Shown here: positions 43,055-53,074 of the stretch, in pieces
Layout: each line of letters begins with the position of its first letter
How positions within the stretch are numbered: position 1 is the stretch's first letter
Origin: Vibrio tarriae
GTDB taxonomy: Bacteria > Pseudomonadota > Gammaproteobacteria > Enterobacterales > Vibrionaceae
Direction: 5' to 3'
Assembly (NCBI RefSeq): GCF_002216685.1
Contig: NZ_CP022353.1
Location: 2,785,001-2,849,000 of the forward strand
Length of the DNA: 64,000 bases
Position numbers and translations under genes: made by a program
The notes under the pieces: model-generated
Database searches by the model: none
Told to the model about the DNA's origin: nothing
Seen by the model: only the letters and a program-made list of their open reading frames with translations

Positions 43055-44587
43055 TTATTTAGCTAGGAAGAAACGATACGCTGGGTTATCGGTTTCATCT
43101 TTATAGCGATAACCGAGTTCAACTAAATGCTCTGAAAAGCGCACCAGATCTGGTGTATCGAGTTCAAAACCACACAGTACGCGGCCGTAGTCTGCGCCGT
43201 GGTTGCGGTAGTTGAACAAGCTGATGTTCCAGTGGGTGCCGAGCATACTCAAGAATTTGAGCAGTGCACCGGGGTATTCAGGAAACTCAAAGCTGTACAA
43301 ACGCTCGGTCAGTGGTTTGGAAGGGCGACCGCCAATCATGTAACGAATGTGCAGCTTAGCCATTTCATCATCGGAGAGATCTTGCACCGGATAGCCGGAT
43401 TGGCGCAGCTCGTGAATGATCGATTTCAGCTCTTCTGGACCGCCAACTAAGCGCACACCGACAAAAATATTGGCCAGTTGGTCGTCACTGTAACGGTAGT
43501 TAAATTCGGTGACGGCACGGTTACCAATAATTTGGCAGAAGTCGAAAAACGCCCCTTTGCGCTCTGGAATGGTCACCGCGAGTAAGCCTTCGCGTTTTTC
43601 ACCCAGTTCGCAGCGCTCCGACACGTAGCGCAAACCGTGGAAGTTGGTGTTGGCGCCAGAAAGTACCGTCCCCAACTGTTTGCCTTTGAGCTGCTGCTGT
43701 TCGGCAAATTTCTTTAGTCCCGCCAGCGCCAATGCGCCAGAAGGTTCAGCGATCGCACGAGTATCTTCAAAGATGTCTTTCACCGCCGCGCAGATTTCAT
43801 CACTGGAAACCGTCACGTGCCCATCAATGTATTGCTGGCAAAGGCGAAAGGTTTCATCGCCAATTCGTTTTACTGCCACACCATCAGCAAACATGCTGAC
43901 TTGATCCAGCACCACGGGTTTACCCGCATCCAAAGCGGCTTTGAGACAGGCAGAGTCTTCCGGTTCAACCGCGATGACTTGGATCTCCGGCATCAACTGT
44001 TTGACCAGAACCGCCACTCCCGCCGCTAAACCGCCGCCACCGACCGGCACAAAAATGTAATCCAAGTGACCGTTTTGCTGCAGCATTTCCATGCCGATCG
44101 TGCCTTGGCCTGCGATCACCAAAGGGTGATCGAATGGCGGTACAAAGGTGTAGCCTTGTTCTTTGGATAAACGTTCTGCTTCAGCTTTGGCTTCATCGAA
44201 ATTGCTGCCGTGCAGCAGCACTTCGCCGCCAAATCCGCGTACCGCTTCAACTTTAATGTCTGGCGTGGTGCGTGGCATGACGATGGTGGTTTTGATGCCA
44301 AGTTTAGTTCCAGACAGCGCCATGCCTTGAGCATGATTACCAGCAGAAGCGGCAATTACGCCCGCGGCTTTTTGTGCTTCGCTGAGGTGCGACACCATGT
44401 TGTAAGCACCGCGCAGCTTAAACGAGTGTACTGGCTGGCGATCTTCACGTTTGATCTGCACTTGGTTACCAATTCGCGCCGAAAGACGCGGCATGGTTTG
44501 CAATGGCGTGACGTTGGCTACCTCATACACCGGAGAGCGCAAGATCTGGCGCAGATACTCTGCGCCAGTTTGATTGGTTAACCCCAT
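43055..44587 (-). CDS. ilvA: Threonine ammonia-lyase, biosynthetic
   Basis: IlvA deaminates threonine to 2-ketobutyrate, the first step specific to isoleucine, and is inhibited by isoleucine. At 510 aa it matches E. coli (514). The PLP lysine is K57 in HSFKLRGAYN, and the cofactor phosphate loop is PVGGGGLAAG near 187. Two C-terminal ACT-like regulatory domains begin near residue 335 (LLAVTIPERKGAFFDF) and 430 (LYSFEFPEYPGALLKF). It is the last gene of ilvGMEDA, 3 bases after ilvD. Confidence 0.97.
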   Translation of the reverse strand: MGLTNQTGAEYLRQILRSPVYEVANVTPLQTMPRLSARIGNQVQIKREDRQPVHSFKLRGAYNMVSHLSEAQKAAGVIAASAGNHAQGMALSGTKLGIKTTIVMPRTTPDIKVEAVRGFGGEVLLHGSNFDEAKAEAERLSKEQGYTFVPPFDHPLVIAGQGTIGMEMLQQNGHLDYIFVPVGGGGLAAGVAVLVKQLMPEIQVIAVEPEDSACLKAALDAGKPVVLDQVSMFADGVAVKRIGDETFRLCQQYIDGHVTVSSDEICAAVKDIFEDTRAIAEPSGALALAGLKKFAEQQQLKGKQLGTVLSGANTNFHGLRYVSERCELGEKREGLLAVTIPERKGAFFDFCQIIGNRAVTEFNYRYSDDQLANIFVGVRLVGGPEELKSIIHELRQSGYPVQDLSDDEMAKLHIRYMIGGRPSKPLTERLYSFEFPEYPGALLKFLSMLGTHWNISLFNYRNHGADYGRVLCGFELDTPDLVRFSEHLVELGYRYKDETDNPAYRFFLAK

Positions 44588-44590
44588 GGC

Positions 44591-46432
44591 TTAGCCCTCA
44601 AGTTTGGACTTATCGCGCACTGCACCTTTGTCGGCGCTGGTTGCCATGCTGGCATAAGCTTTCAGCGCCAAAGAAACGGTACGCTGGCGATCCACTGGTT
44701 TCCAGCCGAGTTTATCTTGTTCAGCACGGCGAGCTGCTAGCTCAGATTCGCTGACTTCGAGCGTGATCGAACGGTTGGGAATATCAATCGCGATGCTATC
44801 GCCACTGCGTACCAAGCCAATCGTACCGCCATTGGCTGCTTCCGGAGAGGCGTGACCAATCGACAAGCCGGACGTGCCACCGGAGAAGCGGCCATCGGTC
44901 AGTAGCGCGCACTGTTTACCCAGTCCCATCGATTTGAGGTACGTGGTTGGATAGAGCATCTCTTGCATGCCCGGACCACCTTTTGGACCTTCATAACGAA
45001 TGACCACGACATCGCCGGCTTTGACTTGGCCGCCAAGAATGCCGTTGACCGCATCTTCCTGACTTTCATACACCACGGCAGGGCCACGGAATTTGAGGAT
45101 ACTTTCATCTACGCCAGCGGTTTTTACGATACAGCCATCCAGCGCCAAGTTGCCTTTCAGCACGGCAAGACCGCCATCTTGACTGTAAGCATGCGCTTTA
45201 TCGCGGATACAGCCCTCTTGGCGATCGTCATCGAGCGTATCCCAGCGACAATCTTGCGAGAACGCTTGGGTGGTGCGAATACCGGCAGGACCTGCGCGGA
45301 ACATAGTACGTACGGCTTGGTCTTCGCTTTGCTTCACATCGTATTGTGCAAGCTGTTCTTGCAGTGACATGCCCAGTACGGTGCGGGTTTGATCGTTGAG
45401 TAAGCCTGCACGTTGCAGCTCACCCAAAATCCCCATCACACCGCCCGCGCGGTGCACATCTTCCATATGGTATTTCTGAGTGGAAGGCGCGACTTTACAT
45501 AAGTGCGGCACTTGGCGAGACATACGATCGATATCGGTCATATCAAACGCCACATCGCCTTCCTGCGCTGCTGCCAACAGGTGCAATACCGTGTTGGTGG
45601 AACCACCCATCGCAATGTCTAGCGCCATCGCGTTTTCAAACGCCGCTTTGTTGGCAATATTGCGTGGCAGAGCCGAAGCATCATCTTGCTCGTAGTAACG
45701 TTTAGTGAGCTCAACAATGCGTTGCCCTGCGCTCAAAAATAGCTGTTTGCGATCGGCATGCGTGGCGAGTAGTGAGCCGTTACCCGGCTGAGAGAGGCCC
45801 AGCGCTTCAGTCAAACAGTTCATCGAGTTGGCGGTAAACATCCCCGAGCAAGAGCCACACGTTGGGCACGCCGAGCGTTCAATCTGCTCACTTTGGGCAT
45901 CCGATACTTTGGGGTCAGCGCCTTGGATCATGGCATCGACCAAGTCGAGCTTGATGATTTGGTCAGAAAGCTTGGTTTTTCCCGCTTCCATCGGGCCACC
46001 AGAGACGAAAATCGCCGGGATATTGAGGCGCATCGCCGCCATCAGCATTCCCGGAGTGATTTTGTCACAGTTGGAGATACACACCATGGCATCGGCGCAG
46101 TGCGCGTTGACCATGTATTCGACGGAATCGGCGATCAGTTCACGCGATGGCAGCGAGTAGAGCATGCCGCCGTGACCCATAGCGATACCGTCATCGACCG
46201 CAATGGTGTTGAACTCTTTGGCAATGCCGCCAGCGGCTTCAATTTCACGCGCAACCAGTTGGCCGAGATCTTTTAAATGCACATGGCCGGGAACAAATTG
46301 AGTGAAGGAGTTGACCACCGCAATGATCGGTTTACCAAAATCTTCCTCTTTGACGCCGGTGGCGCGCCATAATGCGCGCGCACCCGCCATGTTACGTCCG
46401 TGTGTGGTGGTAGCGGAACGGTACTTAGGCAT
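44591..46432 (-). CDS. ilvD: Dihydroxy-acid dehydratase
   Basis: IlvD dehydrates 2,3-dihydroxy acids to 2-keto acids in the valine and isoleucine pathways. It is an oxygen-sensitive Fe-S enzyme. At 613 aa it matches E. coli (616). Cluster-binding cysteines lie in [12 protein letters not shown] near 120-130 and [19 protein letters not shown] near 190-210. It lies 9 bases after ilvE and 3 bases before ilvA. No defect is visible. Confidence 0.97.
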   Translation of the reverse strand: MPKYRSATTTHGRNMAGARALWRATGVKEEDFGKPIIAVVNSFTQFVPGHVHLKDLGQLVAREIEAAGGIAKEFNTIAVDDGIAMGHGGMLYSLPSRELIADSVEYMVNAHCADAMVCISNCDKITPGMLMAAMRLNIPAIFVSGGPMEAGKTKLSDQIIKLDLVDAMIQGADPKVSDAQSEQIERSACPTCGSCSGMFTANSMNCLTEALGLSQPGNGSLLATHADRKQLFLSAGQRIVELTKRYYEQDDASALPRNIANKAAFENAMALDIAMGGSTNTVLHLLAAAQEGDVAFDMTDIDRMSRQVPHLCKVAPSTQKYHMEDVHRAGGVMGILGELQRAGLLNDQTRTVLGMSLQEQLAQYDVKQSEDQAVRTMFRAGPAGIRTTQAFSQDCRWDTLDDDRQEGCIRDKAHAYSQDGGLAVLKGNLALDGCIVKTAGVDESILKFRGPAVVYESQEDAVNGILGGQVKAGDVVVIRYEGPKGGPGMQEMLYPTTYLKSMGLGKQCALLTDGRFSGGTSGLSIGHASPEAANGGTIGLVRSGDSIAIDIPNRSITLEVSESELAARRAEQDKLGWKPVDRQRTVSLALKAYASMATSADKGAVRDKSKLEG

Positions 46433-46441
46433 GGAAACTCC

Positions 46442-47380
46442 TTACTTCGCTGCTGGGTAAACGTAATCCAACCAGCCCCACTTATCTTCTGTGGTGCCTT
46501 TGAACAGACCAAAGTAAGCATCTTGTACTACCTTGGTGATGGGGCCGCGTTTGCCTGCACCCACGGTGATCTTATCCACACTACGCACCGGAACCACTTC
46601 GGCTGCGGTACCGGTCATGAAAATCTCATCAGCCAGATAGAGCGCTTCACGGGAGATGTTAGCTTCGCGCACTTCATAACCCATGTCGCGTGCCAGCGTC
46701 ATGATCGAATCACGAGTAATGCCCGGCAGGATGGAGCTGGTGGTCGGTGGGGTCAGGATCACGCCGTTTTTCACTACGAAAATGTTTTCGCCCGCACCTT
46801 CAGAAAGATAACCATCGACACTCAGCGCGATGCCTTCCGCGTAACCGTGGCGACGTGCTTCGCCACCAACCAGTAGAGAAGATAGGTAGTTACCGCCCGC
46901 TTTTGCCGCGGTTGGAATGGTGTTCGGTGCCGCACGATGCCAGCTTGAAACCATGGCATCCACGCCATTTTCTAGCGCTTCTTCACCGAGGTAAGCACCC
47001 CAAGGGAAAGCGGCAATCATCAGATCCATTTCGGTGCCGACTGGTGGACACACGCCAAGACCCACGTTACCCACATACGCCAGTGGGCGAATGTAAGCGT
47101 TATCGAGTTTGTTGACGCGTAAGGTTTCGCGCGTCGCTTCCATGATGGTCTCAATCGAATAAGGGATTGGGAAGCGGTAGATTTTGGCTGAATCAAGCAG
47201 GCGCTGCGCGTGTTCGCGATGGCGGAAGATGATAGGGCCTTTTGGGGTGTTGTAGCAGCGAACGCCTTCAAACACCGAAGTGCCGTAGTGCATTGCATGG
47301 GTGAGTACGTGAACGGTCGCATTCGCCCATGGGATCATCTCGCCATTGAACCAAATGTAATCAGCAGTTTTTGTTGCCAT
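46442..47380 (-). CDS. ilvE: Branched-chain amino-acid aminotransferase
   Basis: IlvE is the PLP fold-type IV transaminase that completes valine, isoleucine and leucine synthesis. ATG 47380 (MATKTADYIWFNGEMIPW) gives 312 aa, near E. coli (309). HYGTSVFEGVRCY near 37 and AGGNYLSSLL near 160 (PLP lysine region) are conserved, as is ADEIFMTGTAAEVVPV near 255. It lies between ilvM and ilvD with short gaps. Confidence 0.97.
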   Translation of the reverse strand: MATKTADYIWFNGEMIPWANATVHVLTHAMHYGTSVFEGVRCYNTPKGPIIFRHREHAQRLLDSAKIYRFPIPYSIETIMEATRETLRVNKLDNAYIRPLAYVGNVGLGVCPPVGTEMDLMIAAFPWGAYLGEEALENGVDAMVSSWHRAAPNTIPTAAKAGGNYLSSLLVGGEARRHGYAEGIALSVDGYLSEGAGENIFVVKNGVILTPPTTSSILPGITRDSIMTLARDMGYEVREANISREALYLADEIFMTGTAAEVVPVRSVDKITVGAGKRGPITKVVQDAYFGLFKGTTEDKWGWLDYVYPAAK

Positions 47381-47391
47381 GATTGCCTTCC

Positions 47392-47676
47392 TTATGCGCA
47401 AATCTTTTGTTGTAAGTTGTTATTGGGCAGCTCGTCATTTCTGATCGCTGTGACTTCCACAGTACGCACATCCCACAGTTTTTCAATTTGATTGGTCAGG
47501 GTCGTGATCGGTCTGTCACTGTCGACAATGATCTCAACGCTGGCGATTTTGCTTTCATGATTTTGGGTTGCCGCGACTTGCTTGATGACAAAACCACGAT
47601 GACGCGTCACGCGCAAAACGCGCTCTAATAAAACCGGTTTATCGTCCGCTTTAATATCGAGTAGATAACGTTGCAT
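47392..47676 (-). CDS. ilvM: Acetolactate synthase II small subunit
   Basis: IlvM is the small regulatory ACT-domain subunit that activates IlvG. At 94 aa it is close to E. coli (87). The ACT fold is visible in LLDIKADDKPVLLERVLRVT and VEIIVDSDRPITTLTNQIEK. It lies 11 bases after ilvG and 11 bases before ilvE. Confidence 0.94.
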   Translation of the reverse strand: MQRYLLDIKADDKPVLLERVLRVTRHRGFVIKQVAATQNHESKIASVEIIVDSDRPITTLTNQIEKLWDVRTVEVTAIRNDELPNNNLQQKICA

Positions 47677-47687
47677 GTGGCCTCTCC

Positions 47688-49334
47688 CTAGGTGTTCTCA
47701 AGCATGTCAGTGTTGGATGCGCCCGGTGGCACCAGTGGCCACACGTTCTCTTCTTCATCAATCAGCACGTGCAGTAGATAAGCGGTTTTGCTGGCGAGCA
47801 TTTCACGCAGTGCAGGCTCGACTTCTTCTTTGCGGCTGATGGTTTTGCCGGGGATGTTGAAGGCTTTGGCCAGCATCACGAAGTCTGGGTTGTCATCCAA
47901 AATGGTTTCGCTGTGGCGACCATCAAAGAACAGTGATTGCCATTGGCGCACCATGCCCAAACGTTGGTTATCCAGCAGCACCATTTTGACGGGGATCTGG
48001 CGACGCTTCAGCGTGCCAAGCTCTTGCACGTTCATCATGAAAGAACCATCACCGCTGATCAGGATCGATTGATCGTCAGGACGCGCGACCGCAGCCCCCA
48101 TTGCCGCCGGTAAACCAAAGCCCATGGTGCCAAGGCCTGCGGACGAGATGAAGTTTTGTGGTGCGCGCGGTTGAATGTGCTGCGCGGCCCACATTTGGTG
48201 TTGGCCAACGTCGGTCGAGACAATCGAAGAGTCCGGCATCATGTCCGACAGTTGCTTGAGCAGCAGTGGTGCGAAGATGTTGTCGCCCGGATGATCGTAG
48301 CGCCATTTGAACCCGCTACGCAGGCTCTCACTATGATGTACCCAAGGGGATATGTCGTGGCTCAGTTCCAACTGCGGCAGGATGAGGTTGATATCACCGC
48401 GCAGTGCCGCGTGCGCATGACGCAGTTTGTTGAACTCGGCGGCATCAATATCGACATGGATCACTTTGGCGTGAGGTGCAAAGGTATCAAGCTTGCCTGT
48501 CACGCGGTCATCGAAACGCGCGCCAACCGCGATCAGCAAATCACACTCTTGTACGATCAAGTTTGCCGCTTTGGTGCCGTGCATGCCCAGCATGCCAAGA
48601 TAGTGTGGGTCGTGACGCTCAATGGTGCCCAAGCCTTTGAGTGTGCTGACTGAAGGCATAGGATTGAGGCGTAAAAACTCACGCACTGTGTTTGTGGCAT
48701 TCGCCAGTTGCACTCCACCACCGACATACAATACTGGGCGCTTACATTGCGTGAGCAGCGCTTGTGCGTTGGCTAGCTGCGTTGCATCCACCTGTGGCAT
48801 AGCGGGTGGGGTAAAGCTTGGCAAAGCGGAGACCGGCGCTTTGCCGAGCTGTACGTCTTTGGCGATATCCACCAACACTGGGCCGGGACGACCGGTCTGC
48901 GCAACCTCAAACGCTTCGGCTAAGGTGGGTGCTAGCTCGTTGATGTCGGTGACTAAGTAGCTGTGCTTGGTACAAGAGAGCGACATGCCGATCACATCCA
49001 TCTCTTGAAACGCATCGGTGCCTATGTGTGAGCTGGCCACTTGGCCAGTGATGGCGACCAGCGGAACCGAATCAAGAAAGGCATCCGCCAAGCCTGTCAC
49101 CAAGTTGGTGGCGCCGGGGCCAGATGTGGCCATGCACACCGCCACTTTCTGCGTTGAGCGCGCCATACCAATCGCGGCCATGGCCGCACCTTGTTCATGG
49201 CGGCAGAGGATGTGCTCAACGCCTCCGTCATACAGCGCATCATAAATCGGCATGATAGCGCCGCCAGGGTAACCAAAAACGGTTTTGATGCCCTGTTGCT
49301 TCAATGCGGCAACGACTAACTGTGCTCCGGTCAT
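47688..49334 (-). CDS. ilvG: Acetolactate synthase II large subunit
   Basis: IlvG is a thiamine-diphosphate and FAD enzyme that condenses pyruvate with pyruvate or 2-ketobutyrate. It is full length at 548 aa, unlike E. coli K-12, where ilvG is frameshifted. The catalytic glutamate is in [13 protein letters not shown] near 47, and the ThDP-binding [17 protein letters not shown] is near 428. It is the first structural gene after the ilvL leader and attenuator, which are 184 bases upstream. Confidence 0.97.
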   Translation of the reverse strand: MTGAQLVVAALKQQGIKTVFGYPGGAIMPIYDALYDGGVEHILCRHEQGAAMAAIGMARSTQKVAVCMATSGPGATNLVTGLADAFLDSVPLVAITGQVASSHIGTDAFQEMDVIGMSLSCTKHSYLVTDINELAPTLAEAFEVAQTGRPGPVLVDIAKDVQLGKAPVSALPSFTPPAMPQVDATQLANAQALLTQCKRPVLYVGGGVQLANATNTVREFLRLNPMPSVSTLKGLGTIERHDPHYLGMLGMHGTKAANLIVQECDLLIAVGARFDDRVTGKLDTFAPHAKVIHVDIDAAEFNKLRHAHAALRGDINLILPQLELSHDISPWVHHSESLRSGFKWRYDHPGDNIFAPLLLKQLSDMMPDSSIVSTDVGQHQMWAAQHIQPRAPQNFISSAGLGTMGFGLPAAMGAAVARPDDQSILISGDGSFMMNVQELGTLKRRQIPVKMVLLDNQRLGMVRQWQSLFFDGRHSETILDDNPDFVMLAKAFNIPGKTISRKEEVEPALREMLASKTAYLLHVLIDEEENVWPLVPPGASNTDMLENT

Positions 49335-49518
49335 CGTGCCTCCTTATGGCAACAATACGTGTCGCTGCCTTCCTGTGTGTTGTGTTTGCACTTCATGTGC
49401 CGCTCCCATTCTTCCTGCGTATTCTGGGGTTATTCCAACGGATAAGTACTGACCTGTATCTATCCGAGCTAGGGTATAACCTGTTCAGAATGTGCTTTTT
49501 TTAGTCTGTCTGAGTTGT

Positions 49519-49556
49519 AAAAAAACCCCCGGACTTTTCAGTGCGGGGGTTTTTTT
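49519..49556 (-). terminator. ilv operon attenuator
   Basis: On the minus strand a run of A's and CCCCCG pairs with CGGGGG and seven T's across a 12-base loop. It lies 12 bases after the ilvL stop and 184 bases before ilvG. This is the terminator arm of transcription attenuation. Confidence 0.93.
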
Positions 49557-49568
49557 GGATTTGGTTAC

Positions 49569-49658
49569 TTATTTTTCGCCCACTCGCCCCCGCGTCGTCA
49601 CTAGAATGACCACGATAATTAGGTTAATTAGAGCGTTGATGCGAGCGTTCAAGTTCAT
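49569..49658 (-). CDS. ilvL: ilv operon leader peptide
   Basis: A 29-codon frame starts at ATG 49658 and ends at TAA 49571-49569. Its middle is packed with regulatory codons (the stretch LINLIIVVILV). This fits attenuation by branched-chain aminoacyl-tRNA supply: when Ile, Val or Leu tRNAs are short the ribosome stalls and the terminator downstream does not form. The sequence differs from the E. coli IlvL peptide, but layout and composition are the same. The leader promoter lies further up, within 49660-49860, shared with divergent comM. Confidence 0.92.
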   Translation of the reverse strand: MNLNARINALINLIIVVILVTTRGRVGEK

Positions 49659-49867
49659 AGTAAAGTCGTTTGTTAGGGTTGAACTAATATCTTACCAATG
49701 TATTTGCGCTTCTAGTGTTAACACACATCTTCGTTACATGACAAGCAAAAACTCATTCTTTTTTCACATTCCCGTTTTATCTCACCACGCTATATAACCC
49801 ATTCTGTGCTTTTTATCGCCACTTATTCAGGCGCTGAAGGCTTTTTGATCAAATACTAAGGGATGCA

Positions 49868-51391
49868 ATGGGACTTGCGATCATTCATAGCCGCGCCAGT
49901 ATTGGCGTGCAGGCACCTCCGGTCACGGTTGAGGTTCACATCAGTAACGGGATGCCGGGGTTTACCTTGGTAGGATTGCCAGAAACCACAGTAAAAGAGT
50001 CGCGCGATCGGGTGCGCAGCGCGATCATCAATTCTCGCTTTGAGTTTCCAGCGAAGCGCATTACGGTCAATTTAGCCCCAGCCGATTTACCCAAAGAGGG
50101 GGGACGTTTTGATTTACCGATTGCACTTGGCATTTTGGCGGCCTCGGATCAAATTGCGCGAACTAAGCTCGAAAGTTACGAATTTATCGGCGAATTGGCG
50201 CTATCGGGCGAAATTCGTGGCGTGAAAGGGGTGTTACCGGCCGCGCTCGCGGCTAACCAAGTGGAGCGCTGTTTGGTGGTGCCGCATAGTAATGGCGATC
50301 AGGCGGCTTTGGTCGGGGTTGAGCGGCATAAGTCGGCGCAAAGCTTACTCGAAGTGTGCGCGGACTTGTGTGGTCAGCAAACTCTATCTTTGTTTCAAAG
50401 TTCGCCCAGTGTGCAACAAGTGAGTCAGACGCGCGATCTGCAAGACATCATAGGTCAGCAGCAGGGAAAACGAGCTTTGGAAATCGCTGCGGCTGGCAAT
50501 CACAACCTGCTGTTTCTCGGCCCTCCGGGGACGGGTAAAACCATGCTCGCTTCACGGCTGTGCGATTTACTGCCAGAAATGAGTGATGAAGAGGCGATGG
50601 AAACAGCCTCGATTGCCTCTCTCACGCAGCAAGAGATAAACCAACACAACTGGAAATTGCGCCCTTTTCGTGCACCGCACCATTCAAGTTCAATGGCGGC
50701 TTTGGTTGGGGGCGGCACCATTCCGCGCCCCGGTGAAATTTCTCTCGCCCATAATGGACTACTGTTTTTGGACGAAATGCCGGAGTTTGAGCGTAAAGTG
50801 CTTGATTCACTGCGTGAACCGCTGGAATCGGGTGAGATCGTGATTTCTCGCGCGCAGGGGAAAACCCGTTTTCCAGCACGCTTTCAATTGGTCGGCGCGT
50901 TAAATCCAAGCCCTACGGGCTACTACGAAGGCAGTCAGGCCAGAGCCAATCCGCAGAGTATTTTGCGTTATTTGAGCCGGCTTTCAGGCCCTTTGTTGGA
51001 TCGCTTTGATATGTCGATTGAGATCCCAGCGTTACCCAAAGGTACGCTCGCCAATGGGGGCGATCGTGGTGAATCGACGGCGGCTGTGCGCCAGCGAGTG
51101 TGGGTAGCGCGTGAGCGTATGTTGGCGCGATCGGGCAAAGTGAATGCTTTGCTGCAAAGTCGAGAAATTGAACAGTATTGCCCTTTGCTTAAAGCGGATG
51201 CGGAATTTCTAGAAAGCGCGCTGCATCGCTTGGGTTTATCTATTCGGGCTTACCATCGCATCATTAAAGTGGCGCGAACCATAGCGGATTTGCAAGGTGA
51301 AGCGCAGATCGCTCGTCCACATTTGGCCGAGGCGTTGGGCTATCGAGCGATGGATCGCTTACTTAAACAGCTCAGTGCGCAGAACGTCTAG
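49868..51391 (+). CDS. comM: ComM/YifB family AAA+ ATPase
   Basis: ComM is a hexameric branch-migration helicase that promotes integration of DNA during natural transformation in V. cholerae and relatives. At 507 aa it has an N-terminal Lon-like fold (LAIIHSRASIGVQAPPVTVE). The Mg-chelatase-type AAA+ module has Walker A GPPGTGKTMLASRLC near 218 and Walker B GLLFLDEMPEF near 297. A C-terminal domain includes SIRAYHRIIKVARTIADL. It is divergent from the ilv operon. Confidence 0.95.
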   Translation: MGLAIIHSRASIGVQAPPVTVEVHISNGMPGFTLVGLPETTVKESRDRVRSAIINSRFEFPAKRITVNLAPADLPKEGGRFDLPIALGILAASDQIARTKLESYEFIGELALSGEIRGVKGVLPAALAANQVERCLVVPHSNGDQAALVGVERHKSAQSLLEVCADLCGQQTLSLFQSSPSVQQVSQTRDLQDIIGQQQGKRALEIAAAGNHNLLFLGPPGTGKTMLASRLCDLLPEMSDEEAMETASIASLTQQEINQHNWKLRPFRAPHHSSSMAALVGGGTIPRPGEISLAHNGLLFLDEMPEFERKVLDSLREPLESGEIVISRAQGKTRFPARFQLVGALNPSPTGYYEGSQARANPQSILRYLSRLSGPLLDRFDMSIEIPALPKGTLANGGDRGESTAAVRQRVWVARERMLARSGKVNALLQSREIEQYCPLLKADAEFLESALHRLGLSIRAYHRIIKVARTIADLQGEAQIARPHLAEALGYRAMDRLLKQLSAQNV

Positions 51392-51480
51392 TACTCTGAC
51401 CTGCAGAGTTCATGTTTCATTACGATGACAAGTTTGTATAATCACACGCTGTTTTTTTACTCATCTTTGAACTGAGAACT

Positions 51481-52365
51481 ATGTTGGCTTACTTGCTCCT
51501 TGCGCTGAATGTGACCGTGGTGGTGTTAAATTCGGCCTTTCATTCGCTGCTGATCTGCTTGATTGCTTTGATTAAACTGTTGCTGCCGTCAGCCGCATGG
51601 AAAGCGCAGGCCACGCAAGCGGCGAATTGGGTGATGTGGTCATGGGCGAGTGTGAACGCCTGGGTTTTGCAGCTTTCCAACCGCGTGGAATGGGATATTC
51701 AAGGCGGTGAAACCCTGACTAAGCAGGGATGGTATCTGCTGATTTCCAATCACTTGAGTTGGACGGATATTGTGGTGCTGTGCTGCGTGTTTAAAGACCG
51801 CATCCCAATGCCGAAATTTTTCCTCAAGCAGCAACTGCTGTATGTGCCTTTCATTGGTATGGCGTGTTGGGCGCTGGATATGCCGTTTATGCGCCGCTAT
51901 TCGCGTGAGTATCTGCTGCGCCATCCGCACAAACGCGGCCAAGATTTAGCGACGACGCGCCGTTCGTGTGAGAAATTCCGTTCGGTGCCGACCACAGTTG
52001 TAAACTATGTGGAAGGGACACGTTTTCATGCTCAGAAACAGCAACGCAGTGGCTTGGGTTATCAGCATGTATTGCAGCCGAAAACCGGTGGTATTGCCTA
52101 CACGTTAGCCGCCATGGGTGAGCAGTTCGAGCATATTATTGATGTGACTTTGGCCTATCCGGATAACCGTCAACAACCGTTTCGTGATTTATTGATGGGC
52201 CGTATGCAGCGCATTGTGGTGCACATTGATTTGCTACCGGTGGATAAACAGGTACAAGGTGATTACTTCAACGATAAGCAGTTTAAGCGTCAGTTTCAGC
52301 TCTGGCTGAGCGAGGTGTGGCAGCGTAAAGATCAGCGATTAGAGCAGATTTACAAAGCCGATTAG
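51481..52365 (+). CDS. yihG: Lysophospholipid acyltransferase family protein YihG
   Basis: This is a membrane acyltransferase of the PlsC-like family, which transfers a fatty acyl chain to a lysophospholipid such as 1-acylglycerol-3-phosphate. At 294 aa it has N-terminal hydrophobic helices. The catalytic HX4D motif is SNHLSWTD at residues 89-96, and the substrate-binding motif VEGTRF is near 178. In E. coli yihG also neighbours the dsbA-srkA-yihD genes. The exact substrate is not fixed by sequence. Confidence 0.88.
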   Translation: MLAYLLLALNVTVVVLNSAFHSLLICLIALIKLLLPSAAWKAQATQAANWVMWSWASVNAWVLQLSNRVEWDIQGGETLTKQGWYLLISNHLSWTDIVVLCCVFKDRIPMPKFFLKQQLLYVPFIGMACWALDMPFMRRYSREYLLRHPHKRGQDLATTRRSCEKFRSVPTTVVNYVEGTRFHAQKQQRSGLGYQHVLQPKTGGIAYTLAAMGEQFEHIIDVTLAYPDNRQQPFRDLLMGRMQRIVVHIDLLPVDKQVQGDYFNDKQFKRQFQLWLSEVWQRKDQRLEQIYKAD

Positions 52366-52386
52366 CACTGAGAGGCTGATAAAGCG

Positions 52387-52407
52387 AAGGGAGCCATGGG
52401 CTCCCTT
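52387..52407. terminator. Bidirectional terminator between yihG and dsbA
   Basis: AAGGGAGCC / GGCTCCCTT with a 3-base loop lies between the convergent stops; TGTCTTTTT follows on the + strand. Confidence 0.85.
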
Positions 52408-52441
52408 TGTCTTTTTCTCAATACCGAATCATGGGTTGAGA

Positions 52442-53044
52442 TTACTTCAGCGTCAGCAGGTAGTTCACTAGGTCAAAATATTCGTCGAGGGATTTGACGG
52501 ACTGACCTTGTACCAAATAACGGTTGTTCACAACAACGGCAGGCACACCCGTTAGGCCGCTATCTTGGAACTGTTTATCAAAACGGCGCACCATAGAATC
52601 CACGGCAAAGCCGTTGTAAGTCGCATCAAATTTCGCGGCATCAATCCCTTCATCTAGGAAAATTTGGCGCAGTTCTTGTTCATCTTTCGGTGGCTTACGC
52701 AGAGTGTGAATGCGGTTAAACATCACGGGCACCATTTTATCTTCCACTTCGAGTGCAATCATGGTTGCGTACGCTTTGCTCATCGCTGGACCCATGTTGC
52801 CACCCATGAAAGAGACGTGGTTTTTCTGCAGTTTTGCCCCTTCTGGCAACTGCTGCTTCAACTGAGCAATGATGGGTTCGAAAGTGTTACAGTGCGGGCA
52901 GTAAAATGAGAAAAACTCACTGACGACTGGTGAAGAAGAGGCGGGTGTTTTTAACACTTGGTAGTGTTCACCTTCTTTAAATTGAGCCGCATAGGCTGAC
53001 ACGCTTAACATCAGAGTTGCAACCAGTGCAAACAGCTTTTTCAT
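52442..53044 (-). CDS. dsbA: Periplasmic thiol:disulfide oxidoreductase DsbA (TcpG)
   Basis: DsbA introduces disulfide bonds into exported proteins. In V. cholerae it is called TcpG and is needed for toxin-coregulated pilus and cholera toxin. The start at ATG 53044 ([13 protein letters not shown]) has GGAG upstream and gives 200 aa. The signal peptide ends at about AYA-AQ, residue 19. The active site is CPHC in [11 protein letters not shown], and the cis-proline is in TGVPAVVV near 170. The sequence is close to TcpG as remembered, with a few substitutions. It lies 30 bases after srkA, so the two are cotranscribed. Confidence 0.97.
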   Translation of the reverse strand: MKKLFALVATLMLSVSAYAAQFKEGEHYQVLKTPASSSPVVSEFFSFYCPHCNTFEPIIAQLKQQLPEGAKLQKNHVSFMGGNMGPAMSKAYATMIALEVEDKMVPVMFNRIHTLRKPPKDEQELRQIFLDEGIDAAKFDATYNGFAVDSMVRRFDKQFQDSGLTGVPAVVVNNRYLVQGQSVKSLDEYFDLVNYLLTLK

Positions 53045-53074
53045 GACTTTCTCCATTGGATTTATTGTGTTGGC

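Noticed and set aside
49304..49797. Two plus-strand frames over the ilvG start and ilvL leader
   Set aside because: They run antisense to ilvG, the attenuator and ilvL, have no family resemblance, and lack good start signals.
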